Source of the DNA: an uncultured Veillonella sp.
Lineage (GTDB): Bacteria; Bacillota; Negativicutes; Veillonellales; Veillonellaceae
Length of the DNA stretch: 26,129 nucleotides
Assembly: GCF_934230905.1 (NCBI RefSeq)
Contig: NZ_CAKQFJ010000027.1
Coordinates: 1 to 26,129, forward strand
Direction: 5' to 3'
Shown here: positions 7,934 to 15,358 of the stretch, in pieces
How the letters are laid out: the number at the start of each line of letters is the position of its first letter
Numbering within the stretch: the first letter of the stretch is position 1
Program-made: the position numbers and the translations under genes
The notes under the pieces: model-generated
The model's input: only the letters and a program-made list of their open reading frames with translations
Databases searched by the model: none
What the model was told of the DNA's origin: nothing

Positions 7934-8719
7934 TTATTCTTCTTTAATACGTTGTATTACTGCATTAAGCCTAGACTTAGTAAAAAAAATCTCCTCTAAT
8001 ACGAGACCTTGTGCCGGTGCGGTTTTTCCAATTCGCTTACGGTCCTTTGCCGCTAATAATTCAGGGATTTGAGATACTGATTTTCGGCCTAGCCCAATGT
8101 CCACTAATAAACCAGCTATATTCCGAACCATATGATATAAAAATCCATCACCCACAACAGAAATATCAATCCGACCTTTTTGTTCTACAATACCAATAGC
8201 ATAAATAGTTTTTACAGGATCTACAGGTGTTGTATTAGCGCCTTTTAATGTAGAAAAATCATGTGTCCCTTCTAATGCCTTACCGCCTTGTCGCATAGCT
8301 TCAACGTTTAACATTTTTTTTATATGCCAATAATAACGTTGTCCTATAGGATCAGCAATTTCTCGATTATAAATAGAGTAGATATATTCCTTTCCAAAAA
8401 TATGATTACGCGGTTTCCAATCTAAAGGAATCTCAATTGCTTCTGTTACAACAATATCTTTTGGTAAATGAGCAATCGTCGCCCTAGGAATATTCTCCAC
8501 GGGTATCGATCCAGATGTTTGGAAAGCACACACTTGAAATCGAGCATGTACACCCGCATCAGTACGAGATGCACCATAAATTTGAATAGATTCTGCACAT
8601 ATAATAGATAATGCCTTTTCCAAAGCCCCTTGTACTGTAATTCCCTTATCAGCAGACTGTTTCTGATAACCGGCTAAATCAGTACCATCATAAGCTACGA
8701 TTAATCGTATATTCCGCAT
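7934..8719 (-). CDS. truA: tRNA pseudouridine(38-40) synthase
   Basis: A 261-residue enzyme that makes pseudouridine at positions 38-40 of the tRNA anticodon arm. The N terminus RLIVAYDGTDLAGYQ and the catalytic block SRTDAGVHA, with Asp54, are typical TruA. I place the start at 8719 (MRNIRL), where the ATG overlaps the ecfT stop as TAATG; a longer reading frame adds five residues inside ecfT. The order ecfA1-ecfA2-ecfT-truA is common in Bacillota, but the rplM-rpsI pair that often follows is absent here. No clear terminator follows. Confidence 0.94.
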   Translation of the reverse strand: MRNIRLIVAYDGTDLAGYQKQSADKGITVQGALEKALSIICAESIQIYGASRTDAGVHARFQVCAFQTSGSIPVENIPRATIAHLPKDIVVTEAIEIPLDWKPRNHIFGKEYIYSIYNREIADPIGQRYYWHIKKMLNVEAMRQGGKALEGTHDFSTLKGANTTPVDPVKTIYAIGIVEQKGRIDISVVGDGFLYHMVRNIAGLLVDIGLGRKSVSQIPELLAAKDRKRIGKTAPAQGLVLEEIFFTKSRLNAVIQRIKEE

Positions 8720-9519
8720 TATCCTAACCACCATAGGATTAATAGAACAGCCGTTACAATGAGCACTGCACCTACACCTACATAATCAACCCAGGTAATA
8801 CTAAGTTCTTTCATACGAGTACGGTTAACACCACCACGATAGCAACGAGCCTCCATAGCAACAGCCAGTTCATCTGCACGACGGAACGCACTAATAAACA
8901 GTGGAACGAGAAGCGGTACCATATTTTTAGCACGTTGAATTATTGAGCCAGTTACAAAGTCTGCACCGCGAGCCGATTGGGCTTTCATAATACGATCCGT
9001 TTCATCTAATAAAGTAGGAATAAACCGCAATGCAATGGTCATCATCATAGCAAGTTCATGAGCGGGTACGCCAATATGACGAAAAGGATTTAACAAATGC
9101 TCAATGCCATCTGTAAGGCGTATTGGTGATGTCGTATAGGTCAGCAATGAAGAAAATAAAATTAAAAATACTAACCGTGCCGCCATTTGTAACCCCATAG
9201 CAATACCATTATCCGTGATATTAATAATTCCATAGGAAATTATACTATTACCTGGAGTTGTAAAAATATGAACCCCCATAGTAAAGACAATAATAATCCA
9301 TAGTGGTTTTATAGCATTCCACATAAGATGCAATGGCAAACGAGACAATACCATTGCACCAATTGTAAATGCAGCTACAATGCCGTATGCCAAAGGTGTA
9401 TTCGCTAAAAATATAGCAACTACAAATATAGTAGTACCAATAATTTTTGCTCTAGGATCCATACGATGTAACAAAGAATTACCGGGAAAGAATTGGCCAA
9501 TCGTAATATTATTTAACAT
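8719..9519 (-). CDS. ecfT: ECF transporter transmembrane subunit
   Basis: A 266-residue integral membrane T component of an energy-coupling factor vitamin/metal transporter. It has several hydrophobic helices and two Ala-Arg-Gly-like coupling motifs in the C-terminal half, seen as QSARGAD and MEARCYRGG, which contact the ATPases. The start overlaps the end of ecfA2 by 11 nt, with GGAGGT inside ecfA2 serving as its SD. No S component is encoded nearby, so it is likely the shared (group II) module that works with dispersed substrate-binding proteins. Confidence 0.93.
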   Translation of the reverse strand: MLNNITIGQFFPGNSLLHRMDPRAKIIGTTIFVVAIFLANTPLAYGIVAAFTIGAMVLSRLPLHLMWNAIKPLWIIIVFTMGVHIFTTPGNSIISYGIINITDNGIAMGLQMAARLVFLILFSSLLTYTTSPIRLTDGIEHLLNPFRHIGVPAHELAMMMTIALRFIPTLLDETDRIMKAQSARGADFVTGSIIQRAKNMVPLLVPLFISAFRRADELAVAMEARCYRGGVNRTRMKELSITWVDYVGVGAVLIVTAVLLILWWLG

Positions 9520-10369
9520 GTTGACCTCCTTCTAAGATAGCTTGTACAGCATCATCTACAGTTAATACTTCATTTGAAACATCAAGGCCTCGATTACGTA
9601 ATGATTCTATCAATACAGATACAGGAGGTACATCAACACCAACTTGTTGTAATATATCACGATGATGATTAAAGATATCTAACGGTTTACCATCCAGTAC
9701 AATCTGACCCTTATCTAATACAATTAAGCGATTGGCCATGCGTGAAATATCTTCCATATTATGAGATACCAAAATGACGGTTACCTCTTTCTCCTTATGT
9801 AATTTAATAATTTCTTCAAATATTTCTTCTCTGCCAAAAGGGTCAAGACCTGCCGATGGCTCATCAAGGACTAAAAAATCAGGTTCCATTGCCACTACAC
9901 CCGCTATGGCCACTCGACGCATTTGTCCTCCTGATAGGTGAAATGGAGAACGTTCAGCATACGTATCATAATCTAATCCTACAAAAGCCATGGATTCACG
10001 GACGCGACGATCTACCTCTTTTTCATCAAGGCCTAAGTTTTTAGGGCCAAATGCAATATCTTCAGCAATCGTTTCTTCAAACAGTTGATGTTCTGGGTAT
10101 TGAAATACCATTCCCACTTTATGGCGCATTTGTTTGGCCTCATCTGTTTTTTCACTCACATCGACACCATTAACAATCACTTTCCCCGTTGTAGGATGCA
10201 ATAAACCGTTAAGATGTTGTACAAACGTAGATTTCCCCGACCCAGTATGTCCAATAATACCAAGAAACTCACCATTTTCAATGGTTACAGAAATATCTTT
10301 CAATGCTGTTTTTTCAAAAGGAGTACCTGCGCCATAGGTGTACGTAATATTATCTAATATAATAGACAT
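9509..10369 (-). CDS. ecfA2: ECF transporter ATPase A2
   Basis: A 286-residue ABC ATPase. It carries Walker A GHTGSGKST (40-48), signature LSGGQMRR (145-152) and Walker B FLVLDEPSAGLD. The opening TYGAGTPFEKTALKD and the GHTGSGKS P-loop are characteristic of the A2 rather than the A1 subunit. It forms a heterodimer with EcfA1 on EcfT. Its ATG overlaps the ecfA1 stop (TAATG), with AAGGAGG just upstream. Confidence 0.93.
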   Translation of the reverse strand: MSIILDNITYTYGAGTPFEKTALKDISVTIENGEFLGIIGHTGSGKSTFVQHLNGLLHPTTGKVIVNGVDVSEKTDEAKQMRHKVGMVFQYPEHQLFEETIAEDIAFGPKNLGLDEKEVDRRVRESMAFVGLDYDTYAERSPFHLSGGQMRRVAIAGVVAMEPDFLVLDEPSAGLDPFGREEIFEEIIKLHKEKEVTVILVSHNMEDISRMANRLIVLDKGQIVLDGKPLDIFNHHRDILQQVGVDVPPVSVLIESLRNRGLDVSNEVLTVDDAVQAILEGGQHVK

Positions 10370-11232
10370 TAGTGCGCCTCCTTTACATAATACGTAGTTA
10401 ATGCGTCACCAAGCTCATCATTAGTAATGATATCTTTTGAAATATCAACACCTTTCTGAACTAATTTTGATGCAACTTCAGCAGCAACAGGTACATCAAG
10501 CCCTAATGCCTTTAGCGTATCTACTTGAGTAAATATTTCACGCGGAGTTCCTTCCTGAAGTTTAACACCATTCTTCATAACTATAACACGATCCGCTGTA
10601 ACGGCTTCTTCCATAAAGTGAGTGATTAATACAATCGTAATGCCCTCTTCTTTATTTAATTTATGAATCGTTTTAAGAACTTCTAATCGTCCTTTAGGAT
10701 CTAACATAGCAGTAGGTTCATCTAAAACAATACATTCTGGCTTCATAGCCAATACACCAGCAATGGCTATACGCTGCTTTTGACCACCCGATAATAAATG
10801 TGGCCCATGTTCAGCATATTCAGTCATATTTACTGACGCTAAAGCTTCATACACACGCTTACGAATCTCAATACTAGGTACTCCTAAGTTTTCTGGTCCA
10901 AAAGCTACGTCTTCTTCTACAACAGCTGCTACAATTTGATTATCCGGGTTTTGAAATACCATTCCTACATGTTGACGTATATTCCAAATATGTTCATTAT
11001 CTAATGTGTCAAAACCACACACAGTAATATGCCCTTCTGTAGGTTGTAATAAAACATTAAAATGCTTAGCTAATGTACTTTTACCGCTACCATTAGTACC
11101 AATAATGGCTACAAATTCACCTCGATGTATACTAAGATTAACATCATCTAAAGCACGTACGTCATTACCATTCTCATCAATATATATATGACTTAAATGG
11201 TTTACCTCTATCATAGTTTCGTTTGATTTCAT
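10369..11232 (-). CDS. ecfA1: ECF transporter ATPase A1
   Basis: A 287-residue ABC ATPase with Walker A GTNGSGKST (45-53), signature LSGGQKQR (145-152) and Walker B CIVLDEPTAMLD. It is the first gene of the ecf-truA unit and lies 173 nt after rplQ, beyond a strong terminator. I keep the ATG at 11232 because ACGAGG lies about 7 nt ahead; the next in-frame ATG (six codons on) has no SD. It pairs with EcfA2 to drive uptake of vitamins or metals chosen by separate S components. Confidence 0.93.
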   Translation of the reverse strand: MKSNETMIEVNHLSHIYIDENGNDVRALDDVNLSIHRGEFVAIIGTNGSGKSTLAKHFNVLLQPTEGHITVCGFDTLDNEHIWNIRQHVGMVFQNPDNQIVAAVVEEDVAFGPENLGVPSIEIRKRVYEALASVNMTEYAEHGPHLLSGGQKQRIAIAGVLAMKPECIVLDEPTAMLDPKGRLEVLKTIHKLNKEEGITIVLITHFMEEAVTADRVIVMKNGVKLQEGTPREIFTQVDTLKALGLDVPVAAEVASKLVQKGVDISKDIITNDELGDALTTYYVKEAH

Positions 11233-11281
11233 AAATGGCCTCGTATCTTTCTAGTCAATTTCGCCTTTGTAAAAGTTGACA

Positions 11282-11287
11282 ATTATA
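11282..11287 (-). promoter_or_regulatory. Possible -10 box for ecfA1
   Basis: The minus strand reads TATAAT, with a predicted start near 11275 and a leader of about 43 nt. No good -35 box lies at the right distance. The case rests mainly on position: downstream of the rplQ terminator and ahead of an operon that needs its own promoter. Confidence 0.3.
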
Positions 11288-11359
11288 CTTTCACTACTAC
11301 GATAACTGCTACTATATAACGATATTTACATAAATCGATTGTACCATAAAATTGACAAT

Positions 11360-11395
11360 AAAAAAACGGTGCTATAACCGAAGTTACAACACCGT
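11360..11395 (-). terminator. Intrinsic terminator after rplQ (UUCG loop)
   Basis: In the minus direction a 13-bp stem (ACGGTGTTGTAAC paired with GTTATAGCACCGT, two G-U pairs) is capped by the very stable UUCG tetraloop and runs straight into seven Ts. It starts 11 nt after the rplQ stop and closes the ribosomal protein superoperon. Confidence 0.95.
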
Positions 11396-11405
11396 ATAAG
11401 TTTGA

Positions 11406-11741
11406 TTAAACTAACTCAATAATAGCGCAAGGTGCAGCGTCACCTTTGCGAAGACCAGTTTTGATTACACGAGTGTAACCACCTTGACGGTCAGCATATT
11501 TTGGAGCAATTGTATCAAACAATTTTTTTACTACGCTTTCATCCATGAGGTATGCAAGAACTTGGCGACGTGCATGAAGATCACCACGTTTAGCCAAAGT
11601 TACCATTTGATCTGCTAAAGAGCGAAGTTCTTTCGCTTTAGCTTCAGTAGTTTCGATACGCTCATATTGGAAGAAAGATGTTAACATGCTACGGAACAAC
11701 GCTTTACGAGCGGAGCTATCGCGGCCTAATTTTCTGTACAT
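11406..11741 (-). CDS. rplQ: 50S ribosomal protein L17
   Basis: A 111-residue large-subunit protein near the exit tunnel. The start MYRKLGRDSSARKALFRSM and the end TRVIKTGLRKGDAAPCAIIELV are standard bacterial L17, with no extension. It lies 12 nt after rpoA, the normal end of the alpha cluster, with the UUCG terminator right behind it. Confidence 0.98.
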   Translation of the reverse strand: MYRKLGRDSSARKALFRSMLTSFFQYERIETTEAKAKELRSLADQMVTLAKRGDLHARRQVLAYLMDESVVKKLFDTIAPKYADRQGGYTRVIKTGLRKGDAAPCAIIELV

Positions 11742-11753
11742 TCGTCTTCCTCC

Positions 11754-12752
11754 TTATTCGCCTTTTTGCTTAAGATTAAATCCACCTGGATGATTGCTAA
11801 GTTTTTCAGCAATTTCATCAATAGATTTTTTACCTAAGTTGCGAACTTTTCCTAAGTCATCAATGGTTTTGTCTAGCAAATCTGCAATTGTGTTGATACC
11901 AGCACGTTTCAAGCAATTATAAGCACGAACAGAGAGTTCCAATTCATCAATGGAAATCTTAGCTGGGCCATCATCTTCTTGAACATCTTGAGGAGTAGGA
12001 TCAACTACATCACCTTCAAGATTTTGATCGTCTAATTCAACAACACTTGTAGAGTGTGCTAATTTAGTGAAGTTCCCTAAATAACCAATCATAATGGCAG
12101 CAGATTTTGCCACTGCATCAGCAGCGGTAATGGAACCATCAGTCCAAACTTCTAATGTAAGTTTGTCGAAGTCCATTTCATTACCTACGCGAACATCACT
12201 CACTTCGTATTTAGCACGAAGAATTGGGGAGAAGATGGAATCGATTGGAATGCAACCGATAACATCTGAATCCTTTTTATTCTTAGTGGAAGGAACATAT
12301 CCTTTACCACGTTCGATTACTACGTCCATTACTAAATGAGCTGTTTCATCCATTGTCGCAATCACAAGTTCAGGATTCAATACTTCTACTTCTGGTGGAA
12401 GTTGCTCAGCTAAATCAGCAGCTGTCAACATACCATCCTTTTGAAAGTCAAAGTGAACTTCCAATGGCCATTCTGCATCTTCTTCAAGTTTGATGCACAA
12501 TTGCTTTAAGTTAAGGATAATATCTGTTACATCTTCACGGATGCCAGGAATAGTAGAGAATTCATGAAGAACCCCATCAATTTTGATAGAGGTGATAGCT
12601 GCCCCATCCAAGGATGAAAGCAAAATTCTGCGCAAGCTATTACCGAGAGTGATACCATAGCCACGATCTAATGGTTCACATACAAATTTACCATAACGAC
12701 CGCCTTCAGCAATGTCCACTTTCTCGATTTTAAGTTTCTTTTCTTCGCTCAT
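11754..12752 (-). CDS. rpoA: RNA polymerase alpha subunit
   Basis: A 332-residue alpha subunit that nucleates RNA polymerase assembly. The N-terminal domain includes GYGITLGNSLRRILLSSL. An acidic linker (DDQNLEGDVVDPTPQDVQEDD) leads to the C-terminal domain, with the helix-hairpin-helix block LKRAGINTIADLLDKT and VRNLGKKSIDEI that binds UP elements and activators. I take the ATG at 12752, which has GGAGG 9 nt upstream; two in-frame ATGs further up sit in or before that SD site. It follows rpsK by 73 nt, an unusually long gap for this cluster, holding twin palindromes and an extended -10 box. rpsD, often found here, is absent. Confidence 0.97.
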   Translation of the reverse strand: MSEEKKLKIEKVDIAEGGRYGKFVCEPLDRGYGITLGNSLRRILLSSLDGAAITSIKIDGVLHEFSTIPGIREDVTDIILNLKQLCIKLEEDAEWPLEVHFDFQKDGMLTAADLAEQLPPEVEVLNPELVIATMDETAHLVMDVVIERGKGYVPSTKNKKDSDVIGCIPIDSIFSPILRAKYEVSDVRVGNEMDFDKLTLEVWTDGSITAADAVAKSAAIMIGYLGNFTKLAHSTSVVELDDQNLEGDVVDPTPQDVQEDDGPAKISIDELELSVRAYNCLKRAGINTIADLLDKTIDDLGKVRNLGKKSIDEIAEKLSNHPGGFNLKQKGE

Positions 12753-12790
12753 CAGGAACATCCTCCTATATAACACACGTTCTTAGTTTA

Positions 12791-12799
12791 ATTATAGCA
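12791..12799 (-). promoter_or_regulatory. Extended -10 box, candidate internal promoter for rpoA-rplQ
   Basis: The minus strand reads TGCTATAAT, a complete extended -10. The predicted start near 12784 leaves about 31 nt to the rpoA ATG. No -35 box matches, but extended -10 promoters can do without one. It would let RNA polymerase alpha be made separately from the ribosomal proteins. Confidence 0.45.
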
Positions 12800-12818
12800 C
12801 GGCCGTCAAAACGGCCGT
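12799..12818 (-). repeat. Twin 8-bp palindromes forming a GC-rich hairpin between rpsK and rpoA
   Basis: ACGGCCGT occurs twice, 4 nt apart. Each copy is its own reverse complement and the two also pair with each other as an 8-bp hairpin. The GC richness stands out in AT-rich surroundings. No T run follows on either strand, so it is not a normal intrinsic terminator. It abuts the extended -10 box and could be an operator, a processing hairpin or a weak attenuator. Confidence 0.85.
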
Positions 12819-12825
12819 CTATATA

Positions 12826-13215
12826 TTATACACGACGGCGTTTTGGAGGGCGACAACCATTGTGAGGAATTGGAGTTACGTCTTTAATGGAAGTAACTTC
12901 AAGACCTGCAGCTTGTAAAGCACGGATTGCAGCTTCACGGCCGGATCCAGGACCTTTTACAAATACTTCAACAGTGCGAAGACCATGTTCCATTGCAGCT
13001 TTAGCAGCTTGTTCAGCAGCCATTTGAGCAGCAAATGGAGTGGATTTACGGGAACCACGGAAGCCCAAGCCACCAGCGGAAGCCCAAGACAATGCATTGC
13101 CGTTTGTATCTGTCAAAGTTACGATAGTGTTATTGAATGTAGAACGAATATGAGCCGCACCGGATTCAATATGTTTCTTTTCTTTTCTTTTAGTTCTAAC
13201 AACTTTTTTAGCCAC
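12826..13215 (-). CDS. rpsK: 30S ribosomal protein S11
   Basis: A 129-residue platform protein of the small subunit. The blocks STFNNTIVTLTD, ASAGGLGFRGSRKSTPFAAQ and the C-terminal VTPIPHNGCRPPKRRRV are diagnostic. It begins 19 nt after rpsM. It is followed by the 73-nt spacer rather than by rpsD. Confidence 0.98.
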   Translation of the reverse strand: MAKKVVRTKRKEKKHIESGAAHIRSTFNNTIVTLTDTNGNALSWASAGGLGFRGSRKSTPFAAQMAAEQAAKAAMEHGLRTVEVFVKGPGSGREAAIRALQAAGLEVTSIKDVTPIPHNGCRPPKRRRV

Positions 13216-13234
13216 GCTTTATCCCTCCTTTATC

Positions 13235-13603
13235 TTATTTCTTTTTACCAGCAATTGCTTTTCTAGGACCTTTGCGAGTACGTGCATTCGTTTTAGTACG
13301 TTGACCACGAAGTGGTAAACCCATACGATGACGTTTGCCTCGATAGGAGTTGATTTCAATCAAGCGTTTAATGTTAAGTGCTTCTTCACGACGAAGGTCA
13401 CCTTCTACTTTATAATCAGCATCTAACACTTCACGAATTTTCGCTACTTCATCTTCAGAAAGATCGCGAACACGTGTGTCAGGATTAATACCAGTTTTAG
13501 CAAGAATTTCGTCTGCTAAAGTAGGACCAATACCATAAATATAAGTTAAACCAATTTCCACTCGTTTATCACGAGGTAAATCTACACCGGCGATACGTGC
13601 CAT
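13235..13603 (-). CDS. rpsM: 30S ribosomal protein S13
   Basis: A 122-residue head protein that contacts P-site tRNA and the large subunit. MARIAGVDLPRDKRVEIGLT, YIYGIG and the basic C terminus with RGQRTKTNARTRKGP are standard. It has a good SD (AGGAGGTGG) and lies 23 nt after rpmJ in the usual alpha-cluster order. Confidence 0.98.
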   Translation of the reverse strand: MARIAGVDLPRDKRVEIGLTYIYGIGPTLADEILAKTGINPDTRVRDLSEDEVAKIREVLDADYKVEGDLRREEALNIKRLIEINSYRGKRHRMGLPLRGQRTKTNARTRKGPRKAIAGKKK

Positions 13604-13626
13604 TTAAATCTCCACCTCCTATCAGA

Positions 13627-13740
13627 TTATCCTTGTTTTTGTTTATGTTTTGGATTTTCGCAAATAACCATTACGCGGCCTTTACGTTTAATGATTTTAC
13701 ATTTTTCGCATATCTTTTTAACTGATGGTTGAACCTTCAT
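13627..13740 (-). CDS. rpmJ: 50S ribosomal protein L36, zinc-ribbon form
   Basis: A 37-residue gene, easily missed because it is short. The translation begins MKVQPSVKKICEKCK and ends NPKHKQKQG. Cys11, Cys14, Cys27 and His32 form the zinc ribbon of the zinc-binding L36 class. It lies between infA and rpsM with 26- and 23-nt gaps, its normal place, and has AAAGGAGG ahead of the ATG. This shows that at least this protein of the superoperon depends on zinc. Confidence 0.97.
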   Translation of the reverse strand: MKVQPSVKKICEKCKIIKRKGRVMVICENPKHKQKQG

Positions 13741-13766
13741 TAGTACCTCCTTTGTGGATCCTATGC

Positions 13767-13985
13767 TTATTTAAAGCGATAGGTGATGCGACCACGATTT
13801 AAGTCATATGGTGTCAGTTCCATAGTAACTTTATCACCAGGAAGAATACGGATAAAATTCATACGCATTTTACCTGACACGTGAGCTAATACCACATGAC
13901 CATTTTCCAATTCAACTTGGAACATAGCATTAGGTAATGCTTCTACTACCGTACCTTCCACCTCAATAACGTCTTCTTTTGACAT
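13767..13985 (-). CDS. infA: Translation initiation factor IF-1
   Basis: A 72-residue OB-fold factor that occupies the 30S A site during initiation. EGTVVEALPNAMFQVELENG, HVSGKMRMNFIRILPGDKV and the end NRGRITYRFK are diagnostic. Full length, with GGAGG before the ATG. It sits between map and rpmJ as in other Bacillota. Confidence 0.98.
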   Translation of the reverse strand: MSKEDVIEVEGTVVEALPNAMFQVELENGHVVLAHVSGKMRMNFIRILPGDKVTMELTPYDLNRGRITYRFK

Positions 13986-14008
13986 ATTTTTTCCTCCGGT
14001 TACCTGTT

Positions 14009-14779
14009 TTATTTAATTAACCGCGGTTCATCACGCATGGTTAATATTTCAGGGCCGTTTTCTGTAACAACCACTGTATGTTCGAAATGAGCAGCTGGTT
14101 TACCATCAATGGTAACTGCCGTCCAGTCATCACCCAACACACGAACTTTATAAGAACCTAATGTAATCATTGGCTCAATACACAATACCATACCTGGTTT
14201 CATCACTGGACCATGGTCCGGATCACCATAATTTGGAATTTGTGGATCTTCATGCATTTCGCGGCCTAAACCATGACCAACGAAGTCGCGAACGACACCG
14301 TAACCATGTTTCTCACAATACGTTTGAACAGCGTGACCGATGGCACCAATATGATTGCCAACTTTCACTTGTTCGATTCCCTTGAACAGACTTTCTTCTG
14401 TTACTTTTAACAATTTCATCACATCTGGTTTGACATGACCAATTGGAATTGTCACAGCCGAATCACCATGATAACCATCCACAGATGACACAAGGTCAAT
14501 ACTGAGAACATCACCATTTTTAAGCTTACGCTTGGCACTCGGAATACCATGAACAACTTCTTCATTGATAGAAGCACAGATTGTAGCAGGGAACCCATAG
14601 TACCCTTTACAACTTGGTATACCACCGTGGCTGCGAATATATTCTTCGGCAATTGTATCTAACTCAAGCGTCGTGATGCCAGGTTTAGCCTTTTCTACTA
14701 ACAAGGACAACGTGTCTGCTGTAAGCTTGCTTGCCTTGCGGATACATTCAATTTCATGGGCAGATTTTAAAATAATCAT
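14009..14779 (-). CDS. map: Methionine aminopeptidase, type I
   Basis: A 256-residue cytosolic metalloenzyme that removes N-terminal methionine from new proteins. The five metal ligands can be read as Asp95, Asp106, His169, Glu202 and Glu233, each two less than in E. coli MetAP, with substrate His77 in EEVVHGIP. It has no N-terminal zinc-finger or SH3-like extension. It begins 3 nt after the adk stop, with TTGGAG inside the end of adk as its SD, so the two are coupled. Confidence 0.97.
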   Translation of the reverse strand: MIILKSAHEIECIRKASKLTADTLSLLVEKAKPGITTLELDTIAEEYIRSHGGIPSCKGYYGFPATICASINEEVVHGIPSAKRKLKNGDVLSIDLVSSVDGYHGDSAVTIPIGHVKPDVMKLLKVTEESLFKGIEQVKVGNHIGAIGHAVQTYCEKHGYGVVRDFVGHGLGREMHEDPQIPNYGDPDHGPVMKPGMVLCIEPMITLGSYKVRVLGDDWTAVTIDGKPAAHFEHTVVVTENGPEILTMRDEPRLIK

Positions 14780-14782
14780 AGA

Positions 14783-15346
14783 TTATTTCTCCAACGCCTT
14801 AATGATGTCAGCAAATACTGCGTCTACATCTTGTAAACCATTAATTTCTTGATATAAACCGCTATTACGATAGTAATCAATTAATGGTTTAGTAGATTCT
14901 TCGTACACAGCTAGACGTTTCTGTACTGTTTCAGGGTTATCATCAGCACGATTTTCAAGAACTGCTCGTTCGCTAATACGTTTAACAAGTTCTTCAGAAG
15001 GAACATTTAAGTTAAGCACAGCGTCCAAAGAAATTCCTAATTCTTTAAGGATTGCATCCAAGGACACAGCTTGCGCTGTAGTTCTTGGAAATCCATCAAG
15101 AATAAATCCAGATTTGCAGTCATCTTTAACCAAGCGATCACGTACGATACCAACAGTTACACTATCTGGTACCAATTGACCAGCATCGATATATTTCTTA
15201 GCCTCAACTCCAAGAGGTGTTTCGTTCTTAATCGCAGCGCGGAACATATCACCTGTTGAAATTTGGGGAATACCGTATTTTTCAATAAGTCGAGCTGCCT
15301 GTGTGCCTTTACCAGCACCAGGAGGTCCCATTAATAAAATATACAT
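14783..15346 (-). CDS. adk: Adenylate kinase, short-LID form
   Basis: A 187-residue nucleoside monophosphate kinase that interconverts ATP + AMP and 2 ADP. P-loop GPPGAGKGT (7-15), AMP-binding STGDMFRAAI, and DGFPRT near residue 85 are clear. The LID is short: after LVKRISERAVLENRADD the chain goes straight to NPETVQKRL, lacking the roughly 30-residue insert with four zinc ligands found in many Bacillota enzymes. The gene is complete, so this is a family subtype, not a truncation. It lies 12 nt after secY, its usual place. Confidence 0.97.
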   Translation of the reverse strand: MYILLMGPPGAGKGTQAARLIEKYGIPQISTGDMFRAAIKNETPLGVEAKKYIDAGQLVPDSVTVGIVRDRLVKDDCKSGFILDGFPRTTAQAVSLDAILKELGISLDAVLNLNVPSEELVKRISERAVLENRADDNPETVQKRLAVYEESTKPLIDYYRNSGLYQEINGLQDVDAVFADIIKALEK

Positions 15347-15358
15347 TCTGTTTCCCTC

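Noticed and set aside
11268..11298. Plus-strand TTGACA just before the ecfA1 leader region.
   Set aside because: There is no -10 box at suitable spacing and no plus-strand gene downstream; the same bases give the minus-strand TATAATTGTCAA stretch.
11352..11376. Plus-strand TTGACA followed 15 nt later by TATAAC in the rplQ-ecfA1 gap.
   Set aside because: The spacer is short and it would fire antisense into rplQ through the terminator, with no gene on that strand. It overlaps the terminator T tract and is probably chance.
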